Shown: positions 26,501-34,945 of the stretch, in pieces
Numbering within the stretch: position 1 is the stretch's first letter
Layout: each line of letters begins with the position of its first letter
Source of the DNA: Sulfuricurvum sp.
GTDB lineage: Bacteria; Campylobacterota; Campylobacteria; Campylobacterales; Sulfurimonadaceae
Direction: 5' to 3'
Assembly: GCA_028710885.1 (NCBI GenBank)
Contig: JAQTTG010000002.1
Coordinates: forward strand, 375,285 to 439,284
Length of the DNA: 64,000 nt
Notes under the pieces: generated by a model
The model's input: only the letters and a program-made list of their open reading frames with translations
The model's database searches: none
Told to the model about the DNA's origin: nothing
Position numbers and translations under genes: made by a program

Positions 26501-26662
26501 ACCAGTGTTGATTGGTCGGTCCGCGAGTCAGTCCGGGCAAAGCTAAAAATTATGGTTAAGCAGATATTGCGAAAATACAAATATCCACCGGATTGTCAGC
26601 CTCGTGCGATTGAGACAGTTTTAGCTCAAGCAGAAGTGTTGAGTGCAGAGTGGAGTAGATAA
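23546..26662 (+). CDS. hsdR: Type I restriction endonuclease subunit
   Basis: 1038 residues, a full-length R subunit. The N-terminal PD-ExK nuclease shows RRPDVIVF and CVIELKDP (Glu about 154, Lys about 156). The SF2 motor has Walker A HTQGSGKS (about 292-299), DEAH ([10 protein letters not shown], about 400) and a motif VI region near [12 protein letters not shown]. The C-terminal 350 residues form the helical domain that docks on HsdM. It cuts unmethylated DNA after translocation. Unlike the hsdM-to-fic genes, it stands behind its own operator-flanked promoter. Confidence 0.97.
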   Translation: MINEDTLEKAGLEWFAELGYEIIHGPDIAPDSANSERSSYKEIILWGRLEDALRRLNPSLPHTAISDALHVLKNPPFPALLQNNHAFHRYLVEGVPVEYHLNGETRGDRARLIDYDIPENNAFAAINQFSIEGPKHTRRPDVIVFVNGLPLCVIELKDPTNQDATIFDAYNQLQTYKEQIPDLFVFNASLIISDGMTARIGSLTANEERYLPWRLKNDNGFALELEDMIKDHFVKEHVTDYLRYFVLFEGNERGFVKKIAGYHQFHAVRKAVNATIIATQNGGDKKCGVVWHTQGSGKSISMTCYAAKVMGHPEMNNPTLVVVTDRNDLDGQLFEQFAISTELLRQTPEQADTRDRLKELLSGRPSGGIIFTTIQKFALEVGESIYPVLSERSNIVVIADEAHRSQYGFNAKMDTSSGVIKYGNAKYLHDALPKASFIGFTGTPVSLEDRDTRAVFGDYIDVYDIEQAVKDGATVPIYYESRLAKLDLVKEMLEYIDSEVEELTEAEEEEGKNKTKSKWAALEALVGAQPRVHKVAMDLVEHFEERTASMDGKGMIVCMSREICVHMYNAITALRPDWHNEDPDKGAIKIVMTGSASDPELLRPHIYDKKTRQLFERRVKDPNDPLKLVIVRDMWLTGFDAPCLHTMYIDKPMKGHGLMQAIARVNRVFRDKPGGLVVDYIGIANQLKEALKEYTASHGRGNPTVDVDEAFRQMVRHIEICRDMYHGFDYSSYKTTPIILLPKAANHILGLEPTITRDSEGKEKVKEGKQRYADVVLAITKAHAICAAMDEAKKYKEEIAFFQAINSIINKRGGTDTKLDRDKINKAMRDIVANSVVAEGIIDVFDAAGLKKPDISILSDDFLAELSGMKEKNLAVELLSRLIQDEVKSKMRKNKVQEKKFSDLLQASLGKYRNRAIETAQVIEELIAMAKDLNHAAKHGEELGLNEDETAFYDALECNESAVRELGDEILKKIAVELTAKLRENTSVDWSVRESVRAKLKIMVKQILRKYKYPPDCQPRAIETVLAQAEVLSAEWSR

Positions 26663-26700
26663 TAAAAATATATGTGATATACTTTTTTACAATCGAATTG

Positions 26701-26743
26701 ATCCCAAAGATAAATTATTAGTTGAATGTTTTATCTTTGGGAT
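26701..26743. terminator. Hairpin after hsdR
   Basis: ATCCCAAAGATAAA (26701-26714) and TTTATCTTTGGGAT (26730-26743) form a perfect 14-bp stem with a 15-base loop, 38 bases past the hsdR stop. It probably ends the defence transcript, though a U tract is lacking on the plus strand. Confidence 0.5.
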
Positions 26744-26854
26744 TGTTTGGGTTATGTAGTAGCTGAGATTGCTTTATTAATTTCGTTTTCATTCACAGTT
26801 AGTCTGAAATGGACTTGTTCATTTTCTATCAAAATTAACTTAAAGGACGTTATT

Positions 26855-26917
26855 ATGAGCTTAATGTTGAGTCAGTGGGGTGTGTCGTGCGGGGGTTGGT
26901 TAGCCAATCCACGCTGA
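26855..26917 (+). CDS. 20-codon reading frame overlapping a tRNA-like element
   Basis: MSLMLSQWGVSCGGWLANPR, starting at an ATG with AAAGGA seven bases upstream and ending TGATAA. The ribosome site is good, but the frame is short and its last nine codons lie in the tRNA-like structure at 26889-26999. It could be a leader peptide or chance. No similar peptide is known to me. Confidence 0.3.
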   Translation: MSLMLSQWGVSCGGWLANPR

Positions 26918-26999
26918 TAAACAATCTCTATAGCTATACATAATCTGGGTAATTCCCGAGATGACACAAATTAGAGTTCGATTCTCTTTCCCCGCACCA
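26889..26999 (+). ncRNA. tRNA-like RNA with encoded CCA
   Basis: The 5' end GCGGGGG pairs over 7 bp with TCCCCGC (26989-26995), followed by A and CCA as in a tRNA. Before it is a T arm, TAGAG-TTCGATT-CTCTT, with four of five pairs and the invariant TTCGA. A TTGG-TTAG-CCAA hairpin follows the 5' acceptor strand where the D arm would be. The variable-arm position has ATCTGGG-TAATT-CCC(G)AGAT. No normal anticodon stem and loop could be drawn. At 111 bases it is too long for a tRNA. It may be a decayed tRNA, an old attachment site or a tRNA mimic. Confidence 0.5.
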
Positions 27000-27049
27000 T
27001 ATTCAGTATGCTTCATATCTACTTTTTAAATATTCAAATAGTGTACATT

Positions 27050-28219
27050 TTAAACAAACAATTTCCTGGTCATTTTATGTCTGATATTAGGAATTAAATG
27101 GGCATAACGCATCGTCATTTCAATATGTTTGTGACCAAGCTGCTCTTTAATCTGCAAAATATCAAGTCCTGCTTCAGCAAGCCAACTCGCATGAGTATGT
27201 CGAAGAGAGTGGGCGGTGATTTTATATTTCGTGTTCCGTTCATTGTTTCCAGAAATAACACTCTCTACAGCCGTTGCAAAATAATCTGGCATTCTCAAGA
27301 TGATTCCGCCCGCACTGTTGTTGATGACATTATCATTAACTTTATTTTCATAAAGGTAATCAATCGTTTCACGCAGTATACTATTCATAGCAATATGGCG
27401 GTCATTTCCATTTTTAGTCTTTTTGAAGTAAATCGTATCATTGTCAAAATTGACATCAGCCCATTTCAATGGGGCATTATCATCTTTTGATGGTAAAGCA
27501 CTATTATCTTTGTTCTTGTTTGCCGATGCTCCAGTAATTTCACTAAAACGTGCTCCTGTAAAAAGCAATAACACTGTTAGATGATACGTTAGTGGATGCG
27601 TTGATTTTAAAATCTCTAATATTTTTTTGGCCTGCTCTTTCGTTAAATACCCTTGCCGTTTATTGTCAATCTCAGGCATTTTTACTTTTCCACCCCCCAT
27701 TGGATTGGTAAAGTTTTTGAGAATATTATGTTTGATTGCATAATTGATGATCGTTCGGATGAGTGTCAACTGATGCTTGACTGTTTGAGGTTCCAATCCA
27801 TCCGATGTTAGTTTTTGCTTGAATTTTTCAAAATCCAAAGAAGTTAAATCCTTCACATTTTTATGTCCGAAAACGGGCTTTACATGTTTTTCGTAGTTCT
27901 GCTTATCCATAAGGTATGATTTTTTATTTGCCTTTGCATAACTGTAAAACTCTTCCCAAAGAGCCTCAAATTTTAGTTTTGAAGTTCTCCCCGCTTTAAT
28001 CGTTGGCTCTTCATCATGCTGAAGTTTATACTTCATTTCGATCAATTTGGCATAGGCATCTTTCACGGTAAAGTCAGAAATTCTTGTTTTTTTACCTACA
28101 AGTACTTTGACTGGCTTGCCTTGATCATCACGATAGTTGATATAAAATGAAACATCGCCATTTTTAAGTTCATTAATCCAGACGCCTTCATATCTACCAC
28201 CAGCTGGTTTTAATGCCAT
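27050..28219 (-). CDS. int: Island integrase (tyrosine recombinase)
   Basis: 389 residues from the ATG at 28219, which has AGGAG eight bases upstream; a TTG two codons earlier is too close to it. The N-terminal 60 residues form an arm-binding domain (WINELKNGDVSFYINYRD). Residues 83-180 are the SAM-like core-binding domain. The catalytic residues are Arg224 (TGARFSE), Lys near 268 (KKTKNGNDRH), His337-x-x-Arg340 (HSLRHTHASW), His363 (LGHKHI) and Tyr372 (MRYAH). It lies 237 bases from the right attachment site and should integrate and excise the island at tRNA-Leu. Confidence 0.95.
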   Translation of the reverse strand: MALKPAGGRYEGVWINELKNGDVSFYINYRDDQGKPVKVLVGKKTRISDFTVKDAYAKLIEMKYKLQHDEEPTIKAGRTSKLKFEALWEEFYSYAKANKKSYLMDKQNYEKHVKPVFGHKNVKDLTSLDFEKFKQKLTSDGLEPQTVKHQLTLIRTIINYAIKHNILKNFTNPMGGGKVKMPEIDNKRQGYLTKEQAKKILEILKSTHPLTYHLTVLLLFTGARFSEITGASANKNKDNSALPSKDDNAPLKWADVNFDNDTIYFKKTKNGNDRHIAMNSILRETIDYLYENKVNDNVINNSAGGIILRMPDYFATAVESVISGNNERNTKYKITAHSLRHTHASWLAEAGLDILQIKEQLGHKHIEMTMRYAHLIPNIRHKMTRKLFV

Positions 28220-28456
28220 TAACAAACTCCTAAAAGTTACTTTTTATCCATAATTCGTATTTTTTTATTAAAAAAGTATAACGAAAATTTCGAAAAAATA
28301 ATGGCTATTTTTTACTACAATTTTTACTACAAAGTTTGAAAAAGCATGAAAAATAATGCATTAAAATGAAAAGTGCTAATAGCCTATAAATCCCAAAATA
28401 TAGGAATTTTGAAAGGTTTTGAAAAGATTTAAGAAAGTATGAAAAACGCTAAAAAA
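28220..28456. other. Right end of the island, attP-arm region
   Basis: Non-coding, very A/T-rich. It contains the paired TTTTTACTACA sites at 28309-28319 and 28321-28331 and several AAAAG-type direct repeats. In the excised circle it would join 6270 onward across the core and form the attachment region. Confidence 0.45.
28309..28331 (+). repeat. Tandem TTTTTACTACA sites at the right island end
   Basis: TTTTTACTACA at 28309-28319 and 28321-28331, matching the pair at 6330-6350 in sequence and orientation. These are likely integrase arm-binding sites. Confidence 0.5.
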
Positions 28457-28513
28457 CAGACTTAGGATCTGGTGCCGCAAGGTGTGAAGGTTCAAGTCCT
28501 TTCATCCGCACCA
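28457..28513 (+). repeat. Right attachment site (tRNA-Leu 3' fragment)
   Basis: An exact copy of the last 57 bases of tRNA-Leu (6213-6269), including the anticodon loop, variable arm, T arm and CCA, without the 5' half. It marks the right border of the island and the original downstream flank of the tRNA gene. Confidence 0.95.
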
Positions 28514-28595
28514 TCGATAAACCCCTATTTATAAGGGCTTCGGTATTTTATCTTCTTCAAATACTCATTTAACTATAGAACATCAATCTAAATAC

Positions 28596-29816
28596 TTATC
28601 CCATCGCTTCATCAAATTGATTTACTTTTTCCATCGCCTGCACAATAATTGGCTCCAACAACGTATATTCAATATCATGTTTAACCAGAAATTGGTCAAT
28701 CGCTTCTGAGTCAAGAATTTCTATCGAACGAACCATTGTAAGCAATTCACCATAAAACCCATCACCTTCAAATAAAGCTCTCTCTATTTCCGGAGCCACA
28801 TTTATCCGTGCAAGCACCTCACGATGAGGAAGATTAAAAAGCAAATGAATCAGCGATAACATTCCGACGAAATAAGCTGTAGCACTTTGTTGTTTTGATG
28901 GAGACTTGACAATTAGGTCTAAAAGCTTTACCATCAGTTCTGTCCGATTAATAACCATCAAAAGAAGTGGGACGGTATTTTTATCCGAAGTTTGCCCATC
29001 TGAAAACATTAATAGCATCAACCAACGAGACAACGGCTCACGTCCCATTAAAGTCAAAACGTGACGAATGGATGAAACAGGATTTCGTAATGCAAAAACT
29101 GCTGAATTAACGAACCTCAATAGCTTGAGACTCACCATATGATTTGACTCAAATGCTTGAACCAATTGTTCAATCGAAACATCACACTGAAGCATATTCC
29201 AAAGATTTATTACTGCTTCTTGATCAACTGTAAATGAGGGATTTTCAATCACTCGTGGTTTTGAAATAAAAAAACCTTGAAAGTAGGTAAAACCTTTTGC
29301 AACACACTCCGCATGTATATCGTGTGATTCAATTTTAGCTCCGATAACAATTAAACCTTGTTGTTGAAGCTTCTCAACATCATCTCTCTTGATTCTAGGG
29401 CTACGGGTTATATCGACCTTAATATAGGTCAAATAAGGAAAAATTCGAGAAAAAATTTCCATATTTTCTGGAGTAAATGCAAAATCATTTAACGCAAATT
29501 TATACCCTTTTGCAGAAAATATTTTGAGCGACTCACACAAAACATCATCTATTTCCGTATCTTCAAGCAAAGCATAAACAATCCTCTCTTTTGGAAGCAG
29601 ATCCAAAAGTCCTTGAAATATTGTTCGTCTATCTACACGAATAAACCCGAGGCGTTTACCTAAAATCCTGTCAATTCCAAAGGAGCCTTGAAGATTATTA
29701 ATCAAAGCAGCTGTAGCATATTCCATATCTACAGTCCCAGAGTATAAAAGATCATACGAGAATAGACTTCCTCGTTCATTCACAATAGGTTGACGACCGA
29801 TATAGCTATGCCCCAT
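28596..29816 (-). CDS. EAL-HDOD signalling protein (YuxH-like)
   Basis: 406 residues from the ATG at 29816, which has GAGGA seven bases upstream; an ATG six codons earlier lacks a site. The N-terminal half (SYIGRQPIVNERGSLFSYDL) is an EAL-like domain that has lost the EAL/EVL catalytic signature. The C-terminal half (ISIEQLVQAF-like VSIEQLVQAFE, then LLRFVNSAVFALRNPVSSIR) is HDOD. Proteins of this build act as non-catalytic signalling scaffolds; the partner is unknown. It is the first core gene right of the island. Confidence 0.85.
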   Translation of the reverse strand: MGHSYIGRQPIVNERGSLFSYDLLYSGTVDMEYATAALINNLQGSFGIDRILGKRLGFIRVDRRTIFQGLLDLLPKERIVYALLEDTEIDDVLCESLKIFSAKGYKFALNDFAFTPENMEIFSRIFPYLTYIKVDITRSPRIKRDDVEKLQQQGLIVIGAKIESHDIHAECVAKGFTYFQGFFISKPRVIENPSFTVDQEAVINLWNMLQCDVSIEQLVQAFESNHMVSLKLLRFVNSAVFALRNPVSSIRHVLTLMGREPLSRWLMLLMFSDGQTSDKNTVPLLLMVINRTELMVKLLDLIVKSPSKQQSATAYFVGMLSLIHLLFNLPHREVLARINVAPEIERALFEGDGFYGELLTMVRSIEILDSEAIDQFLVKHDIEYTLLEPIIVQAMEKVNQFDEAMG

Positions 29817-30027
29817 GTTGCTGTCCTCAATCATTTTATCAATTACTATTTTAGTCCATTCAGAATAAAATTTTCTTTTTTATAATTGGTAGAATCTAAT
29901 AAGGAGAAATTATACTCTAATCTGTATCGATCCCTTAATTCTATAGTTCATAATTTTTCTCTTGTACACCCAAACGATTCTCCTTCGTTAATGCTACAAT
30001 TACACATATTTTTCGGGTGGTGAGTGG

Positions 30028-30843
30028 ATGCGCTTATTGATAGTTTTTTTACTAAGTATCGTAACACTTTTGGGATGGGATGGATATAATGGAAAAAGTC
30101 TCATTATAACCCTCCCTTCACCTTCAGGTACAGTTTTAATGAATGATTTAAATATCAGCGTACTAGTTCACCCAACTGATAGGACAAAAGGGATCGCTAT
30201 TTTACCTGTCGATTACTATGCAATACCCGGAGATATTAATCTCACGTGGATTTCTCCTGGAAAAGAGACCCCTTTATCGCTCAACATTCAAAAAGCTTCT
30301 TATCCAAGCGAAATTTTGAATGTTGATTCTTCAAAAGTAACTCCGCCACCTGAAATGATGGATCGTATTGATCGTGAACGCACTGAAGCTTATAATATTT
30401 ACAATCATTTTACCCCGATACGTTACTGGAACAAACCATTCATCCGTCCAATTGAATCCATCATAACCAGCGAATACGGTTCGGCTCGTATCTATAACGG
30501 TACCCTCAAAAGTTATCACGGCGGCGTTGATTTTAGAGCACTCACTCCAACTCCTATACTTGCATCTAATGACGGTATTATCGTCTTGGCACAAGAACGT
30601 TATTACTCAGGAGGAACTATCATAATCGATCATGGAGAAGGGCTTTATACCTGCTATTTTCATCTAAGTCACTTTGATGTTAATGTCGGTGATTTTGTAA
30701 ACCAAGGGCAACCCATCGCTCTTAGCGGTGCGAGTGGAAGAATCACAGGCCCTCATCTTCATTTTGGGATGATGATTCATGGTATACAAGCTGATCCTCT
30801 CGATCTTATGGAGCAAATTTCTCGTTTATTTGAAGCGATATGA
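30028..30843 (+). CDS. M23 family metallopeptidase (LytM-type)
   Basis: 271 residues with a signal peptide (LLIVFLLSIVTLLGWDG). The C-terminal LytM domain (about 160-260) has the zinc ligands in YHGGVDFRA (HxxxD) and HLHFG, plus the catalytic His in the CYFHLSHF segment. The N-terminal 100 residues are beta-rich. Such enzymes trim peptidoglycan crosslinks in the periplasm, and in this phylum several shape the cell. It overlaps the next gene by four bases. Confidence 0.9.
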   Translation: MRLLIVFLLSIVTLLGWDGYNGKSLIITLPSPSGTVLMNDLNISVLVHPTDRTKGIAILPVDYYAIPGDINLTWISPGKETPLSLNIQKASYPSEILNVDSSKVTPPPEMMDRIDRERTEAYNIYNHFTPIRYWNKPFIRPIESIITSEYGSARIYNGTLKSYHGGVDFRALTPTPILASNDGIIVLAQERYYSGGTIIIDHGEGLYTCYFHLSHFDVNVGDFVNQGQPIALSGASGRITGPHLHFGMMIHGIQADPLDLMEQISRLFEAI

Positions 30844-31535
30844 AACGTATAATCTTTCTACATCTCCTATTTGCATCGTATCTTAGTGCCTTTTCCACTA
30901 CCAATATCCAATATCTTTATGGTAATTTTGAAGGACCAACTTTTCTTGATACCCAAGGGGGGAATAAGCAAACACTCACAGTTGAACACTATCGTACATT
31001 TGATTATGGTGATTTGTTTACATTTGCCGATTATATTTATGCAAAAAATGGACTTCGTTTTACCGACAAAAAAAATGACCTGTACGGAGAATTTTCTCCT
31101 CGGTTGAGTATCAATAAAATTTCAGGGATTCCTATCTCGGATGGATTAATAAAAGAGTGGTACGGCGCATTTCAATATAATGGGTCAAATACTTATCATG
31201 CATCGCTTTATGGGATAGGAACTGATCTTAATATTCCTGGATTCACTCTCTTTGGGTGTAATCTTTACCGTAAAATACAAAATATCGGTATTGATACCTA
31301 CCAACTTTCATTAAATTATTATGCTCCACTTGGTGATCGATGGCACTTCGAAGGCTTCCTGGACTGGACCACACGCGATACCCTGACTCAGAATCAACTA
31401 TTATTTGATATTTCCACGATATTTCCAATCGCTACAGGAAAACTAGAAGCAGGAACAGAATGGCATTACTACCATGAAAATAACTACCATAACGATAATG
31501 ATGTGTTTCAGGTGTTAGTAAAATATGTTTGGTAA
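30840..31535 (+). CDS. Outer-membrane beta-barrel protein, Tsx/DUF5020-like
   Basis: 231 residues with a signal peptide (IIFLHLLFASYLSAFS). The mature part has alternating polar and hydrophobic strands and ends in an aromatic, VLVKYVW, as outer-membrane barrels do. FEGPTFLDTQGGNKQTLTVE and HYRTFDYGDLFTFADYIY resemble the nucleoside-channel Tsx and DUF5020 families. Transport of nucleosides is possible but not shown. It is translationally coupled to the M23 peptidase gene. Confidence 0.75.
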   Translation: MKRIIFLHLLFASYLSAFSTTNIQYLYGNFEGPTFLDTQGGNKQTLTVEHYRTFDYGDLFTFADYIYAKNGLRFTDKKNDLYGEFSPRLSINKISGIPISDGLIKEWYGAFQYNGSNTYHASLYGIGTDLNIPGFTLFGCNLYRKIQNIGIDTYQLSLNYYAPLGDRWHFEGFLDWTTRDTLTQNQLLFDISTIFPIATGKLEAGTEWHYYHENNYHNDNDVFQVLVKYVW

Positions 31536-31574
31536 TTTACTTTTTTGAATCGCTACCTAAATTAATCAATTACC

Positions 31575-32645
31575 CTATTGTCCTACTAACTCTTTCTCTT
31601 TTAACTGTCCGCATGCCGCACTGATATCCAGCCCTTTAGAATCTCGGATAGTACATAACACTCCGTGTTTGATCAGATACTCTTGAAATGCCACCATGTC
31701 AGCACGAGTCGGACGCTGATAATCAGACCCCTCATATGGATTAAAAAAGATCAAATTGACTTTCGCTTTTATTCCATGCAACAATTTGACCAATTTTTTT
31801 GCCGATGTGAGTTCGTCATTTTTACCCTTGATGACGAGATACTCGAACATCACCCGTTTACGGGTATCGATAGGGAACCGTTTTACTGCATCGATGATTG
31901 AGGCGATGTTATACGCTTTATTCATAGGAATGAGTTCACTACGGAGTTCATCATCCACCGCGTGCAGCGAGATCGCGATATGAACCCCAAGATCCATCTG
32001 CCCCAGTTTATCAATCTTGGTACTCAATCCACTGGTCGAGACCGTTTGACGTTTCCCTGAAATCGATAATCCCTCTTCGTCTTTAAGGATAGTAATCGCT
32101 TTCGCGAGATTCTCAAGATTATCAAGCGGCTCCCCCATCCCCATATAGACGATGTTGAGGCGGCGATGCGCCGCGAGGCCGTTATCCATCTTGACTGCGA
32201 GCACCTGTGCGACGATCTCTCCTGCACTCAAATCACGGGTAAAGCCCCCTTTGGCAGTGAGACAAAATGAACATCCTACCTTGCACCCCACCTGCGTGGA
32301 GACACAGACGGTAAAACGGGCTTCGTGCTCAATATTTCCCTCATCGTCGATCGACTCGTCTTTCATCTTGAGCCACACCGTTTCAACCGTTTTCCCGTCA
32401 CTCAGTTCAAAGAGGTATTTAATCGTCCCATCGCTAGAGCACTCTTTGCGGGCGATTTTGAGGGGCATGATCTCATAGCTGTTTGTGAGCTCTTCGCGCA
32501 TCGCTTTGGGGAGATTCGCCATTGTTTCAAAACTCGTAGCGTACTGGTGATAGATCCATCCCCATATCTGTTTGGCACGAAATGATGGCTTTACCATTGC
32601 AGAGAGTTCGGCTTTAGAATAGTCGAGGATACATTTTTTAACCAC
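31575..32645 (-). CDS. rlmN: 23S rRNA (A2503-C2)/tRNA (A37-C2) methyltransferase
   Basis: 356 residues. A radical-SAM enzyme with CKVGCSFC (about 120-127) binding the 4Fe-4S cluster, GMGEPLDN for AdoMet, and a C-terminal catalytic cysteine region (AACGQL). The GTG start at 32645 has AAGGG seven bases upstream and overlaps the end of the nucleosidase-like gene by eight bases. The hisF, nucleosidase-like and rlmN genes appear to be one operon. Confidence 0.95.
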   Translation of the reverse strand: MVKKCILDYSKAELSAMVKPSFRAKQIWGWIYHQYATSFETMANLPKAMREELTNSYEIMPLKIARKECSSDGTIKYLFELSDGKTVETVWLKMKDESIDDEGNIEHEARFTVCVSTQVGCKVGCSFCLTAKGGFTRDLSAGEIVAQVLAVKMDNGLAAHRRLNIVYMGMGEPLDNLENLAKAITILKDEEGLSISGKRQTVSTSGLSTKIDKLGQMDLGVHIAISLHAVDDELRSELIPMNKAYNIASIIDAVKRFPIDTRKRVMFEYLVIKGKNDELTSAKKLVKLLHGIKAKVNLIFFNPYEGSDYQRPTRADMVAFQEYLIKHGVLCTIRDSKGLDISAACGQLKEKELVGQ

Positions 32646-33174
32646 GAATCAACCCTTTTTCTTTTAGATATTCACGTAACAACACTTTAGCAAATCCGTG
32701 ATTGGCGATAAAATCGCGGTGAGCATTGGTATCACAATAGTTGGTAACACAAAAAACTCCTCCTGCGGGAATCCCGAAAACCTGCGCGACACGCATCACG
32801 CTAAAAAACTCCATGTTTTCAATCCCCATACCGAGAGCACGCATTTGCTCCATTGCATGCTCACTCGTCGTGATATAGTTGGAACAATTAACGATAACAT
32901 CTCTGATCTCTTCTGTTTGTGCTGAAACGACATTATCAATCGGTGTATAAGCACTTTTATCCAAAAATCCTAACTCGATGTTAGCCGCCGTTTTAGACTC
33001 GATGATGTCGTTGATTTGATGTTCCCCGTAACTTCCCGCACTCCCGACGAAGAGGAGAAATTCGGGTTTGTGAACCAAACAGTGGCGTGTCAGATTGATC
33101 GCGCTGTCGATCAATCCAACCCCTATCGGTGTTGCAAAATCAAACGTTTCGTTATTGCCCGCACACAGTATCAT
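32638..33174 (-). CDS. Short nucleoside phosphorylase/nucleosidase-like protein
   Basis: 178 residues. [13 protein letters not shown] matches the nucleotide-binding loop of the PNP_UDP/MTAN family. [20 protein letters not shown] and the [12 protein letters not shown] segment match its ribose- and base-binding parts (the ME pair and the late Asp). It is about 50 residues shorter at the N-terminus than MTA/SAH nucleosidases, so its activity is uncertain. It overlaps hisF by four bases and rlmN by eight. Confidence 0.75.
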   Translation of the reverse strand: MILCAGNNETFDFATPIGVGLIDSAINLTRHCLVHKPEFLLFVGSAGSYGEHQINDIIESKTAANIELGFLDKSAYTPIDNVVSAQTEEIRDVIVNCSNYITTSEHAMEQMRALGMGIENMEFFSVMRVAQVFGIPAGGVFCVTNYCDTNAHRDFIANHGFAKVLLREYLKEKGLIRG

Positions 33175-33932
33175 AAACGTACCGGAATCCCGTTAGCAGA
33201 CAGGTAGTGTTTGAGATCCATAATGTCGATCTCTTTGTAGTGGAAGATACTCGCCGCCAACGCCGCATCGGCACCGTGTTCAAACGCCTCTTTGATGTGT
33301 TCCATACTCCCCGCTCCGCCGCTGGCGATCACCGGAACGTTAACGGCACGGCTGATTTGCTCGGTAATAGAGAGATCAAACCCTGCTTTGGTGCCGTCCG
33401 CATCCATCGAGGTGAGGAGAATCTCTCCCGCTCCGCGATCCACAACCTCTTTTGCCCACTCGTAAGCATTGATTCCCGTATCAACACGACCGCCGTTGAG
33501 ATAAACGTTATATTGATCCCCCGTTTTTTTCACATCGATGGCTACGACGATACACTGAGAGCCAAACCGTTTTGCCCCCTCGTTGATAAACTCAGGACGT
33601 TTGATCGCCGCAGAGTTGATACTCACCTTATCGCACCCGACATTGAGCAATTTATAGATATCGTTTAATTCTCGAATCCCACCACCAACAGTAAGGGGGA
33701 TAAATACCTCTCGGGCCACTTGTTCAACAATATGAACGATAGTATCACGCTCTTCATGCGAAGCGGTAATATCTAAAAATGTCAACTCATCGGCACCTTC
33801 TTCGTTGTACCGTTTAGCTACTTCTACAGGATCACCCGCATCTTTTAGACCGACAAAATTGACCCCTTTAACAACGCGGCCGTCTTTAACATCCAAACAT
33901 GGGATTATCCGTTTTGCAAAAAAATTATCCAT
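33171..33932 (-). CDS. hisF: Imidazole glycerol phosphate synthase cyclase subunit
   Basis: 253 residues from the ATG at 33932, with AAGG seven bases upstream; an earlier ATG would add six residues. The TIM barrel begins [20 protein letters not shown] with catalytic Asp11. AIDVKK holds the second catalytic Asp (about 130). It makes IGP and AICAR with HisH in histidine synthesis. No other his genes are in the window. Confidence 0.97.
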   Translation of the reverse strand: MDNFFAKRIIPCLDVKDGRVVKGVNFVGLKDAGDPVEVAKRYNEEGADELTFLDITASHEERDTIVHIVEQVAREVFIPLTVGGGIRELNDIYKLLNVGCDKVSINSAAIKRPEFINEGAKRFGSQCIVVAIDVKKTGDQYNVYLNGGRVDTGINAYEWAKEVVDRGAGEILLTSMDADGTKAGFDLSITEQISRAVNVPVIASGGAGSMEHIKEAFEHGADAALAASIFHYKEIDIMDLKHYLSANGIPVRL

Positions 33933-34088
33933 TTGATACCTTGTGCACAATCATTTCGGAAGTATAACTTCGATTACCAAAAGTAACGATAAAGGAAAAG
34001 AATTGGCAACCTTTATTTAAATCACTTATAAACAGACATTTTTGTGATTTAATAGGGGATTAACACTTTATCAGGTACAATCAAGGCA

Positions 34089-34868
34089 ATGCAAAAAGAC
34101 CGTGCCGCTATCGCCAAAAAAAAATTTGGCCAGAATTTTTTAAAAGATGAAGCTGTTTTAGCCCAAATCATCCAATCGATGCCCGATACACCTCACCGTA
34201 TCGCAGAAATCGGGCCTGGATTAGGTGATTTAACTAAGTATTTAGTTGATGTCAAAAGTGTTACTGCTTTTGAGGTCGATACCGACTTGTGCAAGCATTT
34301 GAAGCACCAATTTGCCGATGCTATCAGTACCAATACCCTTGAGCTCCGTTGCGGAGATGTGTTAGAGTATTGGAAGAGTGAGCTTTTGGATGAGCCGTAC
34401 GATTTAGTGGCAAACCTGCCCTATTATATCGCTACGAATATCATCCTAAAAGCCCTCGCCGATCCGGCGTGCCGAAACTTGCTTGTCATGATACAGCGTG
34501 AAGTGGCAGAAAAATTTTCTGCCGCACCCGGAGAGAGAGCTTTTGGAGCGCTCAGCGTAATTACGCAGAGTGTGGCTGAAGCGGAGATCATGATTCATGT
34601 CCCGCCAAGTGCATTCGAGCCAGCTCCCAAAGTCGATTCGTGCGTACTGCTCATTTCTAAACGCGCGAACCGTAATGATGAAGGGTTTGAAGACTTTTTA
34701 CGAGCGGCCTTTACACAGCCTCGTAAGACCCTTCACAAAAATCTCTCCTCACGCTATGATGGGACACTCCTCTCTCAAGCATTTGAAACGCTTGAATTAG
34801 AACGTTCTATCCGACCTCATCAGCTTGACACCTCTGACTTTCACCGGCTCTACGCCCTTATAAAATAA
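34089..34868 (+). CDS. rsmA: 16S rRNA (A1518/A1519-N6) dimethyltransferase
   Basis: 259 residues, also called KsgA. It begins with the family N-terminus KKKFGQNFLKD, has AdoMet motif AEIGPGLGDLTKYL (about 38-51) and catalytic NLPYYIA (about 119-125). It dimethylates two adenines near the 3' end of 16S rRNA late in 30S assembly. rnj follows 77 bases on, an order shared with Helicobacter pylori. Confidence 0.97.
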   Translation: MQKDRAAIAKKKFGQNFLKDEAVLAQIIQSMPDTPHRIAEIGPGLGDLTKYLVDVKSVTAFEVDTDLCKHLKHQFADAISTNTLELRCGDVLEYWKSELLDEPYDLVANLPYYIATNIILKALADPACRNLLVMIQREVAEKFSAAPGERAFGALSVITQSVAEAEIMIHVPPSAFEPAPKVDSCVLLISKRANRNDEGFEDFLRAAFTQPRKTLHKNLSSRYDGTLLSQAFETLELERSIRPHQLDTSDFHRLYALIK

Positions 34869-34945
34869 CTTTTCAGGGCATTTTAGAGCATCCAAACAGA
34901 TATACCAAACTATTACGCTTACAGAAGCGTCAGAAGGAAATAATT

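Larger units (their letters stand above)
26663..27049. other. Region between hsdR and the integrase
   Basis: 387 bases holding the hairpin at 26701-26743, the 20-codon frame and the tRNA-like element described separately. No other gene is supported; a longer 63-codon frame from 26726 starts inside the hairpin and has no ribosome site. Confidence 0.5.
6213..28513. mobile_element. 22.2 kb genomic island in tRNA-Leu carrying a type I RM/defence locus
   Basis: The borders are the 57-base direct repeats. Inside are a tyrosine integrase by the right border, a second tyrosine recombinase, a serine recombinase, a CI-like repressor with operators and a large defence locus. No capsid, tail, terminase, relaxase or type IV secretion genes are visible, so it is an integrative island that would need help to move between cells. 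Much of its content is more A/T-rich than the core on either side. Confidence 0.9.

Noticed and set aside
26726..26917. 63-codon frame after hsdR
   Set aside because: Its start lies in the hairpin loop after hsdR and has no ribosome site. Only the last 20 codons, from the ATG at 26855, have a plausible start.
26889..26999. tRNA-like element as tmRNA or tRNA-Sec
   Set aside because: It lacks the tmRNA start, tag frame and pseudoknot length, and has no TCA anticodon or 8-bp acceptor stem as in tRNA-Sec.
6213..28513. Island as a prophage or conjugative element
   Set aside because: No capsid, portal, terminase, tail, lysis, relaxase or type IV secretion gene can be seen in any of its reading frames.
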